DNA of 32,108 bases from Flavobacteriaceae bacterium (GCA_002711215.1 PAHA01000004.1:1-32108), one strand, 5' to 3'; shown: positions 20,329-28,759, counted from the first letter of the stretch. A program made the numbers and translations. Notes: generated from the sequence alone by a model not told the origin.

Positions 20329-23300
20329 TATGTTGTGTTATCCAAAGTTACATGAAGTTGCATATGAGTATGATTATAAGTACCTGAAAAATAAACTCTC
20401 CAATAAACAGTTGATTGAGTATCGCTAAGTGTAGTTATTTGACCTTGATACATATAAACATAACCTCTATAAGTTCCAGCACTCCAATAAATATTTGTTT
20501 CGCCACCTGAAGCATCAGTCCAATTTGAATTATCTAAAGAATATTGAACCCTGCCACCATTCACATCCCCTAATACAGCTGATAAAACTGCTGTATAAGT
20601 AGCATTATCTCTAACACTTGTTATGGTTACAGGCACAAAAGAATCATTACTGCCTGTATAAATAGTGCTACCACCAGCACCTCTAATTGCTGATCCATAC
20701 CTTAATAAAGGCATAAAAGTTTCAGTTGCTAAATGACTTTTAATATCTGTACTAACATTATCAAAATGTTTTACATTTAAAGTATTAGTGTTAATTCTTG
20801 CAGAATCTAAAGTATCAGATGTAATGCTGTTTGCACTTAAATTAGATACCTTTGCATCTGTAACAGCATCATCTGCTATTTGTGTTGTACCTACACCACC
20901 TGATTTTACAATTAAATTACCACTACCATCTGAATCAATAGTTACATCATCTATTTGTATGTTATCAGCATTTAAAGTTCCAGTAGTAATATTGTCTGCA
21001 TTTAAGTTTGTTACAGCTACATTACTTGCATTTAGTGTTCCAGTAGTAACATCATTAGCAGATATAGTTCCAAAAACACCTGATGCAGATGTAAGTGTTC
21101 CTGAAGCTATATTACCAGCAACTATTGTAGATGATGCTATTTCTGATGTAGTAATAGTACCTGCAACTATTTCTGAAGCTGTAACAGCATTTGCTGCAAT
21201 ACTATCTTGATTTACTGCATCTGTAGCTATCAAGGCATTTGTTACAGCATCATCTATAATTTTTGCTGTAGTTACTGCATCATCTGCTATCTTGCCACTT
21301 GTAATTGATCCATCTTTAATATCTGTAGCTACTGTAGGTTCATCTCCAACTGTAAATGTTAATGTAGCTGCTGTAGATTCACTACCTAAAGGATTCAAAG
21401 AAGAAACACTTGCAACATAGTTTGTGCCTTTTGGAATAAAATTAAGATCGCAATTTTCAACATCTACTATTTTATTCACAACTTGATTGCCTGAAGAATC
21501 AACAACATTTACCCTATATTGATAATTAGGAAAATCAGTTGGCTCATTCCAAGATAAAAAAGGTCTACCAGTAGAACTTGCATCAGTATCAGTAAATGCT
21601 AAACCTGTTGGTGCTTTTACAGCATAAGCAGATGGTAAGTTTGCAAGTTCTTCTACTGGTTCTTGTGCTGGTACTTCCCAAGTATAAACATCAAAATATT
21701 CTATTAAACCAACAGATACTAAACCATCAGATTGAAGCTCTAATGCTTCAACTCTACATACCTTACTACCAAATCCTAAACCTGCATAAGTAAAATCGAC
21801 TATATCACCCACATTAAGTTTATACATTTCTGAAGTTCCTAAAAACTGTATTGTTGTTTGATTCCTACTTCTAGTTAAAATAGCCTTACCCATATTATGT
21901 GCAATATATGGATCAGTTACATAAGGAAACTCTGCTTTTACCTCTAATTCTTCACCACCATCATCAGAAGTAAAATCACTTGCATCAGTAGTAGCAGAAT
22001 GTAATATAGTTGCTGTATCAAGTTCATATTTTTTATTACCATTAAAAAATTCTATTACAACTTTGTTTGCTCTTTGATCTTTATTACCATAATCAACAGT
22101 TATACCAGCATCAGCAATTATATGATTATCTGTAATACTAAATGTAGAAGAACCAGTATCTTCTATTTGTAATTCATATTTACCATCAACATACAAAAAT
22201 ATACCTCGCATATTTGCAAGTAATTCTTTTGCATTTTCCATAACAGTCTTATTGCAGTCTAAATAACCATTACAATGAAATCTTTTTACTTTTAAAAGAT
22301 AAGTGCCTGTATTAGATGAATAATCAGCACCTAATGTATCATCAACATAAACTCTATAATCTTCACTAGCATCAAAAAATTCATCCCTTTGCACATCTTT
22401 AATATTTTTAGCATTTAAAATAGTAGTTCCACCTGAATTAACTAATGTAATTTGTTCACCAATCTTATTTTGAAACCAATCTGTATTAGCGTTAGTTCCC
22501 AAAACACTAATAAAATCATTACCATTATCACCACTCCATGTTAGAGCTTGTGCTGAACCATTATGAAAAGGTGGATCAACTAGTGTATCAGCAGTATTAG
22601 CAGCACTTTCAAATGTAGATGTATTTATTTTTGCAATAGGTAAACCCTTACCATATTCAGTATTTGTTATGTAATCTAAAAAACATAAAGCAGGATTATC
22701 AGACCATTCATAAGTTGATACAGTTCCAAATGTTTGTCCTGCATCTCTTGGATCAAAAACTTTTTTACCTTTTACTTGTACTGTTAATTGTGGAACACCT
22801 GACCAAATACCTTCTTTGTCATAACCATAATGTGCTGCTATATAACAAACACCATTCAGTTTATGTGCTGAAGTCCAGTTAGACATAGATGCAACTAACA
22901 TAGGATCAGCAGTTTGTGTAGCAGCACCATGATGTAAATTAAAAACATATCTATATTTAGATGTTGGTGAAGTGCCAAATCCACCAGCACCAGCGTTTAT
23001 ACCTGTTCCATTTTGACTAACAGTATTTAGTGAACCTGATCCTGAATTGATTTTATCTGAACCTATATAACCACCATCTCTAAATCTTGCTGAATCAGTA
23101 AGAGGATTGCCATCAAGTTCTATTGTCTTGCCAAGTATTTCTTCACATTCTCCAACTGCTAAAGCATAGACTACATATAAATCTCTAGAGTCATTTGCGT
23201 TAGTATCCATATAGATTATTTGTGTACCAACCCTACGATTACCATATATAACTGGTATCTTGCCACCAGCAGATGTTTTGTTACCAAGTATGTCTTGACC

Positions 23301-23453
23301 TTTTGCAAGCATATTTTTTGCCTGCATAAAACCTTTAACACCCATGACTGCTGTAAGAACTTTAGCTATTTTGACTGCTGTTTGCGCCCATTTAGTAGCT
23401 GCATACCATTCGCCAACTTTTTGAAAAAATGCAGCTATTGCTTCAAATGCCAT
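20328..23453 (-). CDS. Central tail hub / tip protein (lambda gpJ-like)
   Basis: A 1,041-residue baseplate hub. The N-terminus is amphipathic-hydrophobic (residues 22-45). GGKIPVIYGNRRVGTQIIYM (63-82), an IWSGVPQLTVQVKGKKVFDP stretch (216-235) and DNPALCFLDYITNTEYGKGL (252-271) are typical of TipJ/phage-tail_3 hubs. Residues about 612-702 form a fibronectin type III domain (APTGLAF...RPFLSWNEP...YRVNVVD). Residues 710-895 carry roughly ten-residue repeats (DGSITSGKIADDAV, TTGTLNADNI) that probably form a beta-helix stalk. The last 130 residues are a Ser/Thr/Tyr-rich globular tip. It would close the tail tube, eject DNA and carry the fibre encoded downstream. In lambda, gpJ is 1,132 residues. 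Confidence 0.88.
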   Translation of the reverse strand: MAFEAIAAFFQKVGEWYAATKWAQTAVKIAKVLTAVMGVKGFMQAKNMLAKGQDILGNKTSAGGKIPVIYGNRRVGTQIIYMDTNANDSRDLYVVYALAVGECEEILGKTIELDGNPLTDSARFRDGGYIGSDKINSGSGSLNTVSQNGTGINAGAGGFGTSPTSKYRYVFNLHHGAATQTADPMLVASMSNWTSAHKLNGVCYIAAHYGYDKEGIWSGVPQLTVQVKGKKVFDPRDAGQTFGTVSTYEWSDNPALCFLDYITNTEYGKGLPIAKINTSTFESAANTADTLVDPPFHNGSAQALTWSGDNGNDFISVLGTNANTDWFQNKIGEQITLVNSGGTTILNAKNIKDVQRDEFFDASEDYRVYVDDTLGADYSSNTGTYLLKVKRFHCNGYLDCNKTVMENAKELLANMRGIFLYVDGKYELQIEDTGSSTFSITDNHIIADAGITVDYGNKDQRANKVVIEFFNGNKKYELDTATILHSATTDASDFTSDDGGEELEVKAEFPYVTDPYIAHNMGKAILTRSRNQTTIQFLGTSEMYKLNVGDIVDFTYAGLGFGSKVCRVEALELQSDGLVSVGLIEYFDVYTWEVPAQEPVEELANLPSAYAVKAPTGLAFTDTDASSTGRPFLSWNEPTDFPNYQYRVNVVDSSGNQVVNKIVDVENCDLNFIPKGTNYVASVSSLNPLGSESTAATLTFTVGDEPTVATDIKDGSITSGKIADDAVTTAKIIDDAVTNALIATDAVNQDSIAANAVTASEIVAGTITTSEIASSTIVAGNIASGTLTSASGVFGTISANDVTTGTLNASNVAVTNLNADNITTGTLNADNIQIDDVTIDSDGSGNLIVKSGGVGTTQIADDAVTDAKVSNLSANSITSDTLDSARINTNTLNVKHFDNVSTDIKSHLATETFMPLLRYGSAIRGAGGSTIYTGSNDSFVPVTITSVRDNATYTAVLSAVLGDVNGGRVQYSLDNSNWTDASGGETNIYWSAGTYRGYVYMYQGQITTLSDTQSTVYWRVYFSGTYNHTHMQLHVTLDNTT

Positions 23454-24002
23454 TTACATTCCCCACCTAACATCTTCTTTAACCTGAGTAGCAAACTCCA
23501 TACCCTTATCGTTACTACTAAATGCTTGTTGAGATTCATCTGAATAATGTCTACCTTTTGTTAAATTCCAGTTTGACCAATGACTAGCAACAGTCATACT
23601 AAGTACAGAATTATTAATATTTTCTTGTATAGATACATTTCTTATTTGACCTGTAAAATAATTTATAGCACCTACAATAGCTTCGTTAGTATCAAAGTAA
23701 GCTAAATATATTTCAACTTCTTTATCTGTAAATGCACCAGTTTGTACTAAAGACCTAACTTGATCTGTAATGTTAGAAAAACCTATATTTATTTCATCTA
23801 CCTGTAATTGTCCTGTTTCAGCAGTTGGATCAACTGAAAGAAAAGAACCACCAGCTTCATAAGTATTAGAATCATAAACAACATTAGTATAATAATCAGT
23901 AAGCCTTATTGTGGATGATAAATTTAGTTCAACTAAAAAAGCTGTTTTAGTTGCTGTTGATGATACTTGTGTTTGTAAAGCAGTTGATAAACTTCTAGGC
24001 AT
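23454..24002 (-). CDS. Minor tail protein (lambda L / DUF2163-like)
   Basis: A 182-residue protein between the distal tail protein and hub. It has an N-terminal helix with TAFLVELNLSSTIRLTDYYT, YEAGGSFLSVDP near residue 50, and VEIYLAYFDTNEAIVGAINY followed by FTGQIRNVSIQE, a strand set typical of DUF2163/gpL hub-adapter proteins. A YSDESQQAFSSNDKGMEFA end matches the same family. Unlike lambda gpL, no Cys set for an iron-sulfur cluster is present. It should connect the tail tube ring to the hub. Stop and start are adjacent with the hub gene and overlap by one base upstream. Confidence 0.75.
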   Translation of the reverse strand: MPRSLSTALQTQVSSTATKTAFLVELNLSSTIRLTDYYTNVVYDSNTYEAGGSFLSVDPTAETGQLQVDEINIGFSNITDQVRSLVQTGAFTDKEVEIYLAYFDTNEAIVGAINYFTGQIRNVSIQENINNSVLSMTVASHWSNWNLTKGRHYSDESQQAFSSNDKGMEFATQVKEDVRWGM

Positions 24003-24607
24003 TAGCTAATAACCTCTCTAACATCAAATGAAATAGTATATAAACCACTAGCATTTGTTGAATACATAATTTCATTGTTTTCAAGATATACAGTAAAACT
24101 TGGTTTATTTACAGTTACAGCTTCATTATCTGCTAGAGCAGCTACTAAATTTGGTGATATTAAAACAGTTAATGCACCTGATCCATCTGAATCAATATCA
24201 CTCTGAACCATATAAACTTTTGAATGATTTGCAAACTTAATTAAATCACCAGCTTTTAAAGCACCAGTTGTACTTGCTGTAAAACCATCAAGTGCAATAG
24301 AACCATCAGCAGCAGAATGAACACCTGCTACTAAAATATCTGTTTCAGCTTTTGATGCACCTAAATTATCTAATGGTGCTGTAATAGTAAAATCTTCAAA
24401 AGAACCTTTTTGTTTTTGTAGAAATGCAAATATCTCCATAGCCTTTTCTTGTTGCATAGGTGGCATTTGTGCTGTAAATGAAAAGTATTGTGAACCAATT
24501 TGTCTGACTTGTTTTTTACCTGATAGTGTTTGATTTAATAGCGTTGGTCTATTATCTTGAAAGTTTAAAGCACTAAATAATGGATTTGTTGGGAAAGCAC
24601 CTGACAT
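24002..24607 (-). CDS. Distal tail protein (marine-phage type)
   Basis: A 201-residue protein right after the tape measure. It opens MSGAFPTNPLFSALNFQDNR, then QIGSQYFSFTAQMPPMQQEK and FAFLQKQKGSFEDFTI, a pattern of distal tail/adapter proteins that form the hexamer at the tube end. The middle part (GALKAGDLIKFANHSKVYMV then DSDGSGALTV) is an inserted small barrel that I recall in many marine phage relatives. It ends with a strand pair SFTVYLENNEIMYS. Position between tape measure and the L-like protein agrees with the role. Confidence 0.75.
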   Translation of the reverse strand: MSGAFPTNPLFSALNFQDNRPTLLNQTLSGKKQVRQIGSQYFSFTAQMPPMQQEKAMEIFAFLQKQKGSFEDFTITAPLDNLGASKAETDILVAGVHSAADGSIALDGFTASTTGALKAGDLIKFANHSKVYMVQSDIDSDGSGALTVLISPNLVAALADNEAVTVNKPSFTVYLENNEIMYSTNASGLYTISFDVREVIS

Positions 24608-26292
24608 TATACAACTCCCATCTTACCTTGATTGTTCATAGCATTATTTATAATGCTTGTTATCAAACCTTTTCTTGATGCTAACAACTGGTCAAAACCA
24701 GCAGCATCAACAGTAGATATATTAAAATTAACTGTAGCACCCATACCTTGTCCTTTTGTATGATCTATAATTGTTTCGTTAGGGTGTAGTATTGCTGGAA
24801 AGCCCCCTTTTCCGTCTACGCCACCTGCTCTAACACCCATGCCTGTATAACCACCACCATCAAAACTTTTACCTTCAAAAAATGATTCAAACTTACTTGT
24901 TATGGGTTTAATTAACATTTGCTGTATAGCAATTCTTAAAAGCTGTTCAACAACATAATCTGCAAATGCTTTAAATTCTAATTTACCATTTTTAAGACCA
25001 TCAATTATAGAATCTTCAAATTTTTTCATAGAAGAAACAACTGTATTTTCTAAATTAGTTTTTACATCTCCAAGTTGTTGATTAAATCTTTCTAATGGTG
25101 ATAGTAAATTTGTTAAACCTGATTGACCATTTTCTCCTAAAGTTGTTATTGCTTCTCCACCAGCTAAAATCTTTGTAATCATTTCATCAAGAGTAAGATT
25201 CATTTTTTCTGCTAAAGCTGTAAAAAATCCAATATCTTTTTCAGCTAAATCAGAAATTTCACCACCAACCTTCATCAATTCAATTTTTACATCGATAATC
25301 TCTTTTCCTAAATCATCGAATAATCCAAATAAAGATTGTCTTACTTCTAAAGTATGCTTTCTTGTTTTAAGCATAGCTTCTCTTATAGTTAAAAAACCAC
25401 CCTGTACACTTACAGTAAATGCAGAAATAGAATCAAAAAAACCAGCTACAGCTAAGGAAAATTGTTGTAAACCTTGCAACAGACTTACAGCTATATTTTG
25501 TCCTAATGTTTGAAAACCACCTGAAGCTGCATTAGCTTTAGTTAGGTTATCACTAAGCTCTGTACTTATTGCTTGTAATGCTGGTACAAAAGCAGCAAAG
25601 ACTTGATTTTTTACAGCACCAAGCTGTAAACCAATTACTGAAACAGAATCATTAAACTTTTCAACATTTCTTATAGTTTGTTCATCAAGAATTATACCTA
25701 AAGTTTTTGCTCTATCTATAAAACCATCAAGACCTTCTGATCCATTTCTAAATATTTCGCTGAATTGAATACCTGCTCTACCAAATAAATTCGCTAATAC
25801 TGTTGCTCTCTCTGCTTCAGAGCCTAATTCACCTAATCCATCTGCTGTTTCTTTTAATATACCTTCAAAACTTTTTAGAGAGCCATCTGAATTTTTTATG
25901 TTTACTCCTAAGTCTTTAAATATATCAGCTTGTGTTTTAAGACCTCTACCTGCATCACCTATTGATCTTGCAAATTTTTCTAAACCTTTTTGTGTTTGTT
26001 CTACAGTAGTTCCTGATTCGATTGCAGCTAATTGAAAAGCCTGTAATGTTTCAGTAGCAATACCAGTTCTTGATGCAGTTTTGCCTAAAGTATCAATGTA
26101 ATCAAATGATTTTTTTACTAATAAAGCTAAAGCACCAGCAGCAGCTACAGCAGCTAAACCAACACCACCAATTAACTTTGCAGCACCAACAGCAGCACCA
26201 CCAACAGACTTTAAGCTACCTTTAACTTTATCAAAAGCAGCTTTAGTTTTATTTACAGCAGTTAATTCAAACTTTATTTTTTTATTTGCCAT
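24607..26292 (-). CDS. Tail tape measure protein
   Basis: A 561-residue protein that sets tail length and leaves through the tube at infection. N-terminus basic (ANKKIKFELTAVNKTKAAFDKVKG), then a long Ala/Gly hydrophobic segment at about 30-60, then alternating helices typical of tape measures (TLQAFQLAAIESGTTVEQTQ). The end carries FDGGGYTGMGVRAGG and FPAILHPNETIID, the C-terminal motif of lambda-like gpH. It is short for the family: at the usual 0.15 nm per residue it predicts a tail of about 85 nm. Its ATG overlaps the frameshifted chaperone end by 11 bases, as lambda H follows GT. Confidence 0.92.
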   Translation of the reverse strand: MANKKIKFELTAVNKTKAAFDKVKGSLKSVGGAAVGAAKLIGGVGLAAVAAAGALALLVKKSFDYIDTLGKTASRTGIATETLQAFQLAAIESGTTVEQTQKGLEKFARSIGDAGRGLKTQADIFKDLGVNIKNSDGSLKSFEGILKETADGLGELGSEAERATVLANLFGRAGIQFSEIFRNGSEGLDGFIDRAKTLGIILDEQTIRNVEKFNDSVSVIGLQLGAVKNQVFAAFVPALQAISTELSDNLTKANAASGGFQTLGQNIAVSLLQGLQQFSLAVAGFFDSISAFTVSVQGGFLTIREAMLKTRKHTLEVRQSLFGLFDDLGKEIIDVKIELMKVGGEISDLAEKDIGFFTALAEKMNLTLDEMITKILAGGEAITTLGENGQSGLTNLLSPLERFNQQLGDVKTNLENTVVSSMKKFEDSIIDGLKNGKLEFKAFADYVVEQLLRIAIQQMLIKPITSKFESFFEGKSFDGGGYTGMGVRAGGVDGKGGFPAILHPNETIIDHTKGQGMGATVNFNISTVDAAGFDQLLASRKGLITSIINNAMNNQGKMGVV

Positions 26293-26766
26293 TTCTTTGC
26301 CTTTCTTCTACTAATTCAAAGTATGCTATCCATCCTTGATATTCATGGATGCTAATTTTTTGCAATTCTTCTAAAGTTTTGCCTAGTTTTTCAGCTAGTG
26401 CATATTGCGAATATAAATTAACATCCTCTATTAGTTTTTTTTAACATCCTCAATAGGTTCTTGCCCCATAATTTGAGTTGCTACTTTAACTAATATTTCT
26501 TGATCTACATTATTTAATAAAGAACCTTTATCATCTAATGTAAATAATTTATCTCCATTTTCATCAAGTGCTTTGTAGATAAGTACATAAGCCATCATTG
26601 TTAGATCATCATTCTTACTCATTTTATAGAGTTTAGAAGTTTCACTTAGCGTTAATGGCTTACTGTAAATTTCTAAAGGCTTATCTTCTTCACCCCACTC
26701 AGGCACTTTAATCACCTTTACATCTTGCTCTGCAAAATGCGTTTTAGCTCTCTCAATAGCTTTCAT
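26282..26766 (-). CDS. Tail assembly chaperone GT, made by -1 frameshift (161 aa)
   Basis: Reading the 111-residue G frame to its AAC codon (26436-26434) and shifting back one base opens a 50-codon extension, LIEDVNLYSQYALAEKLGKT then LEELQKISIHEYQGWIAYFE and a short tail. It ends at 26282 inside the tape measure start. The extension has no start codon or ribosome-binding site of its own, is protein-like (helical, WIAYFELVEE) and overlaps the next gene by 11 bases. This reproduces the lambda G/GT arrangement: a minority fusion product binds tape measure while G binds tube protein. Coordinates span both frames; base 26434 is read twice. Confidence 0.88.
26431..26766 (-). CDS. Tail assembly chaperone G (unshifted form)
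   Basis: A 111-residue product of normal reading, ending N111 and TAA. It is acidic-helical with a beta start (KVIKVPEWGEEDKPLEIYSK) and a central YKMSKNDDLTMMAYVLIYKA helix, ending QIMGQEPIEDVKK. Lambda gpG-type proteins bind and store tail tube and tape measure before assembly and are absent from the virion. The gene lies between the tail tube and tape measure genes, the conserved place. It serves as the upstream half of the GT fusion. Confidence 0.85.
   Translation of the reverse strand: MKAIERAKTHFAEQDVKVIKVPEWGEEDKPLEIYSKPLTLSETSKLYKMSKNDDLTMMAYVLIYKALDENGDKLFTLDDKGSLLNNVDQEILVKVATQIMGQEPIEDVKKN
26434..26440 (-). promoter_or_regulatory. -1 frameshift slippery heptamer A AAA AAC
   Basis: In G's frame the codons are GTT AAA AAA AAC TAA, so the heptamer A-AAA-AAC has the X-XXY-YYZ phase required for tandem -1 slippage. 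It lies one codon before the G stop. The downstream TAATAGAGG could contribute a stop-proximal pause; no strong pseudoknot is obvious. An 11-base repeat GAGGATGTTAA flanks the site. Confidence 0.85.
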
Positions 26767-26768
26767 GA

Positions 26769-27158
26769 TTAATAAGTTCCAGTAGTTAAACCACCAGTAC
26801 CTTGAACTGTAATACTAGATTCAACCAATCCATCAAATGAAGATGTTATTGATTTGCCAGTTACAATAGCAGTACCAGTTAGCTTTACATCGCCACTTGT
26901 AGTTCCTTCAGGTGCAAAGTTTAATGTTACAGATGAACCAATAGATAATGCAGTTTGTCCATTAGTATCAGTTTCATCATAAATAACATCGACTGATCCA
27001 CTAAAGTCTTTAATAGATGCTAAGTAAGTTTTTGAGCTATCACCCATTGAAGTATCTTCAACAGTATCAATAGTTTCATCTATACTAAAACTTCTAATTT
27101 CAGCAATAGCGTTAGAGCCAACTTGTACAGTTCCTTCTTTTCCAAGATGTGTTGCCAT
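26769..27158 (-). CDS. Major tail tube protein (lambda gpV-like)
   Basis: A 129-residue single-domain tube subunit: MATHLGKEGTVQVGSNAIAE, RSFSIDETIDTVEDTSMGDS, TYLASIKDFSGSVDVIYDET, then GSSVTLNFAPEG and a final VESSITVQGTGGLTTGTY. This is the common short tail-tube beta-sandwich that stacks as hexamers. It lacks the Ig-like C-terminal domain of lambda gpV (246 residues). It lies right before the G/GT chaperones. Two bases separate it from G. Highly expressed late gene, with AGGA six bases before the ATG. Confidence 0.9.
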   Translation of the reverse strand: MATHLGKEGTVQVGSNAIAEIRSFSIDETIDTVEDTSMGDSSKTYLASIKDFSGSVDVIYDETDTNGQTALSIGSSVTLNFAPEGTTSGDVKLTGTAIVTGKSITSSFDGLVESSITVQGTGGLTTGTY

Positions 27159-27160
27159 AA

Positions 27161-27304
27161 TTATTCCTCGTTATGTTTTGAAGAAGATTTAGGTTTATCT
27201 TTCGATGGGATTGCTTCTTCTTTCCAACCCTTTTCTTTTAAATACTCAACACTATCAGGGTGAGCATCTATAGAACTTTTGCCATTTGGACTAATCATTT
27301 TCAT
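27161..27304 (-). CDS. Small conserved connector-region protein (47 aa)
   Basis: Hand-translated 47 residues: MKMISPNGKSSIDAHPDSVE, then YLKEKGWKEE and a Lys/Ser-rich tail. The form M-x-SPxG-K..ID.HPxxVxxxL.KGW recurs, from memory, in marine phage genomes in the connector-to-tail-tube interval as a small unnamed protein. GAGGT lies six bases before the ATG, and its final codons give the ribosome-binding site for the tail tube gene. It may be a minor connector or assembly factor. Confidence 0.7.
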   Translation of the reverse strand: MKMISPNGKSSIDAHPDSVEYLKEKGWKEEAIPSKDKPKSSSKHNEE

Positions 27305-27316
27305 AATTGTACCTCG

Positions 27317-27763
27317 TTAAACTGCTACATCAGGTGCTGTTTCCTGAACATAGTAGTTGGTTAAAAATGTGAGAACAGCATAGCTTAATGGTTGTTCTCC
27401 CTCTGTATTATATTCTATTTCAGTTGATTGTAAAAAACAGTCTTTTGCAAGACTATTTAATGTTGTATCAGCACTTATTGCTACCTCAACTTCCTTACAT
27501 ATCTTATCAACTTGGTCGTCAAAATTACTAGTTTGTTTTACATAAACTTCAACAATTAATTCTAATTCTCTACTCATTAACCTGTTTGTACTTATAACAA
27601 TAGGCTCAGATGTTTCGTTTTTTGTATAAATAACTAATGCTGGTAAGTTTGTATTTTCTAAAGGATATATTCTTGTTTCAAATACATTACTACCAGTAGT
27701 AGTAAGACCAGTTAATACTGTTCCTGCTCTTTCTCTTATTTGTTGTCTAATATGATTTGCCAT
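27317..27763 (-). CDS. Tail terminator / completion protein (lambda gpU-like)
   Basis: A 148-residue protein of the minor tail U type. It has a basic N-terminal helix (HIRQQIRERAGTVLTGLTT), the strand TRIYPLENTNLPALVIYTK and RELELIVEVYVK. A helix follows (NFDDQVDKICKEVEVAISAD), and it ends EGEQPLSYAVLTFLTNYYV. gpU forms the hexameric ring that stops tube growth and meets the head connector. Order here (FII-like, U-like, tube) matches lambda FII-Z-U-V apart from absence of a Z-like gene at this place. Confidence 0.75.
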   Translation of the reverse strand: MANHIRQQIRERAGTVLTGLTTTGSNVFETRIYPLENTNLPALVIYTKNETSEPIVISTNRLMSRELELIVEVYVKQTSNFDDQVDKICKEVEVAISADTTLNSLAKDCFLQSTEIEYNTEGEQPLSYAVLTFLTNYYVQETAPDVAV

Positions 27764-28113
27764 TATATTTCCTCTAACATCAATGCAGAAAAACCTGTTC
27801 GATCTGATTGAACATTAACAATAGTATAATTTTGTGCTGATTTTAAAGTATTACCATCAACATCCTTTATTGCAGATACATTTAGAGTATTACCAAAAGC
27901 AATATTTGGCACATCTATAGTTCTACAATATGCAATAGGTTTTAATGCTTCTACACCTGTTCCTTCTACTTGCTCTACATATTCATTATTAATAATTATG
28001 TTTATTGTGCTTGAAGAACCACCTACTGTATATGTAGCAGTAACACCATGACCAAAATTAATGTCTAGGTAAGCACTCATATCTTCTTCTGTTTCTAACC
28101 TATATTGCGACAT
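27763..28113 (-). CDS. Head-tail connector FII-like protein, second copy
   Basis: A 116-residue beta protein: an N-terminal helix (EDMSAYLDINFGHGVTATYT), INIIINNEYVEQVEG, GVEALKPIAYCRTIDVPNIA and TIVNVQSDRTGFSALMLEE. It has the length and strand order of lambda gpFII (117 residues), the protein that binds the connector and tail. It is clearly related to the upstream neighbour (GHGVT, PDI/PNI, NTL, DxTGF motifs align), so the gene has been duplicated in tandem. One copy may have become a distinct adaptor or stopper ring. Stop and start overlap by one base. Confidence 0.7.
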   Translation of the reverse strand: MSQYRLETEEDMSAYLDINFGHGVTATYTVGGSSSTINIIINNEYVEQVEGTGVEALKPIAYCRTIDVPNIAFGNTLNVSAIKDVDGNTLKSAQNYTIVNVQSDRTGFSALMLEEI

Positions 28114-28511
28114 TATTCTTTCTCCAAAATTACACTTACAAAACCTGTATTATCAGGTTCTATTGTTTTGATAAAAAATGTTGTTTCAGGCGTAAGAGTA
28201 TTGCCTTTGTTTGTTGTTATAGCATTAACAACTAATTTATCTCCTTGTGTAATATCAGGTGCATCTGTAGCTTTTAATATTGCAGTAGGTTGAAAACCCT
28301 CGACTGATATAGATTCTCCCTCAATACTTACATAAGGTTGATCTATAATTAGATTTATCAATACTGAAGAACCATCGTCTATAAGTCCTAAAGTATCAAT
28401 TAAAGGAAAGGCATCGAATAGCTTTCCTGTTTCAAAATAAGTGCCAGTAACTCCATGCCCTGTTGTAGCATCAAGGAAAGAAGTAAAATCTCTAGCACTC
28501 TCAATAGCCAT
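28113..28511 (-). CDS. Head-tail connector FII-like protein, first copy
   Basis: A 132-residue relative of the next gene with an extra insert after GHGVTGTY (TGKLFDAFPLIDTLGLIDDG). The shared frame continues with LINLIIDQPYVSIEGE, SVEGFQPTAILKATDAPDIT, TTNKGNTLTPETTFFIKTIE and DNTGFVSVILE. Comparable to lambda gpFII in the GVxVEG...RTDEV...GDTL...V..V.PDxxG pattern. In a lambda-like scheme one of the two would replace the missing adaptor or Z-type component. Directly behind the small post-capsid protein. Confidence 0.68.
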   Translation of the reverse strand: MAIESARDFTSFLDATTGHGVTGTYFETGKLFDAFPLIDTLGLIDDGSSVLINLIIDQPYVSIEGESISVEGFQPTAILKATDAPDITQGDKLVVNAITTNKGNTLTPETTFFIKTIEPDNTGFVSVILEKE

Positions 28512-28513
28512 TT

Positions 28514-28717
28514 TTACTTACTTCTTTTTTTGACCTTTGTTTCTGATTTTTTTAAACCAACACTTCTATTAGTTTCTTTTTTTGGTTTGCCTTTGTATTC
28601 TTCAGCTTTACCATAACCAACAAGTGATCTACCTTCATCATAAGAAAGCTCTACTATATCACCTGCTTTTACTTTTTCTTTGTTAGCTACTGTATCTTGT
28701 AAAATTAAATATTTCAT
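28514..28717 (-). CDS. Small post-capsid protein (67 aa)
   Basis: From the ATG at 28717, chosen because AAAGGTG lies six to seven bases upstream; an earlier in-frame ATG at 28780 would begin right behind the capsid stop and include the hairpin. The protein begins MKYLILQDTVANKEKVKAGD, has IVELSYDEGRSLVGYGKAEE, an SH3-like strand pattern seen in small proteins after marine phage capsid genes, and a very basic tail ending KKRSK. Candidates: capsid decoration, connector helper or DNA-contacting head completion protein. Confidence 0.6.
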   Translation of the reverse strand: MKYLILQDTVANKEKVKAGDIVELSYDEGRSLVGYGKAEEYKGKPKKETNRSVGLKKSETKVKKRSK

Positions 28718-28735
28718 TTTTTCACCTTTTGTAAG

Positions 28736-28759
28736 ATGGGTGGAAATTAATCCACCCAT
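28736..28759. promoter_or_regulatory. Hairpin behind the major capsid gene
   Basis: Perfect 9-base inverted repeat ATGGGTGGA / TCCACCCAT with a 6-base AT loop, in the 62-base gap after the capsid stop. There is no U-tract on the transcribed side (CUUACAAAAGG follows), so it is not a standard intrinsic terminator. An mRNA 3' stabiliser or partial attenuator that keeps capsid mRNA higher than downstream tail mRNA is more likely. Confidence 0.6.

Noticed and set aside
20788-21210. Long plus-strand open frame opposite the hub repeats
   Set aside because: It is antisense to the DDAV-type repeats; low-complexity Val/Ala/Ser/Pro composition mirrors the repeat codons and no ribosome-binding site precedes it.
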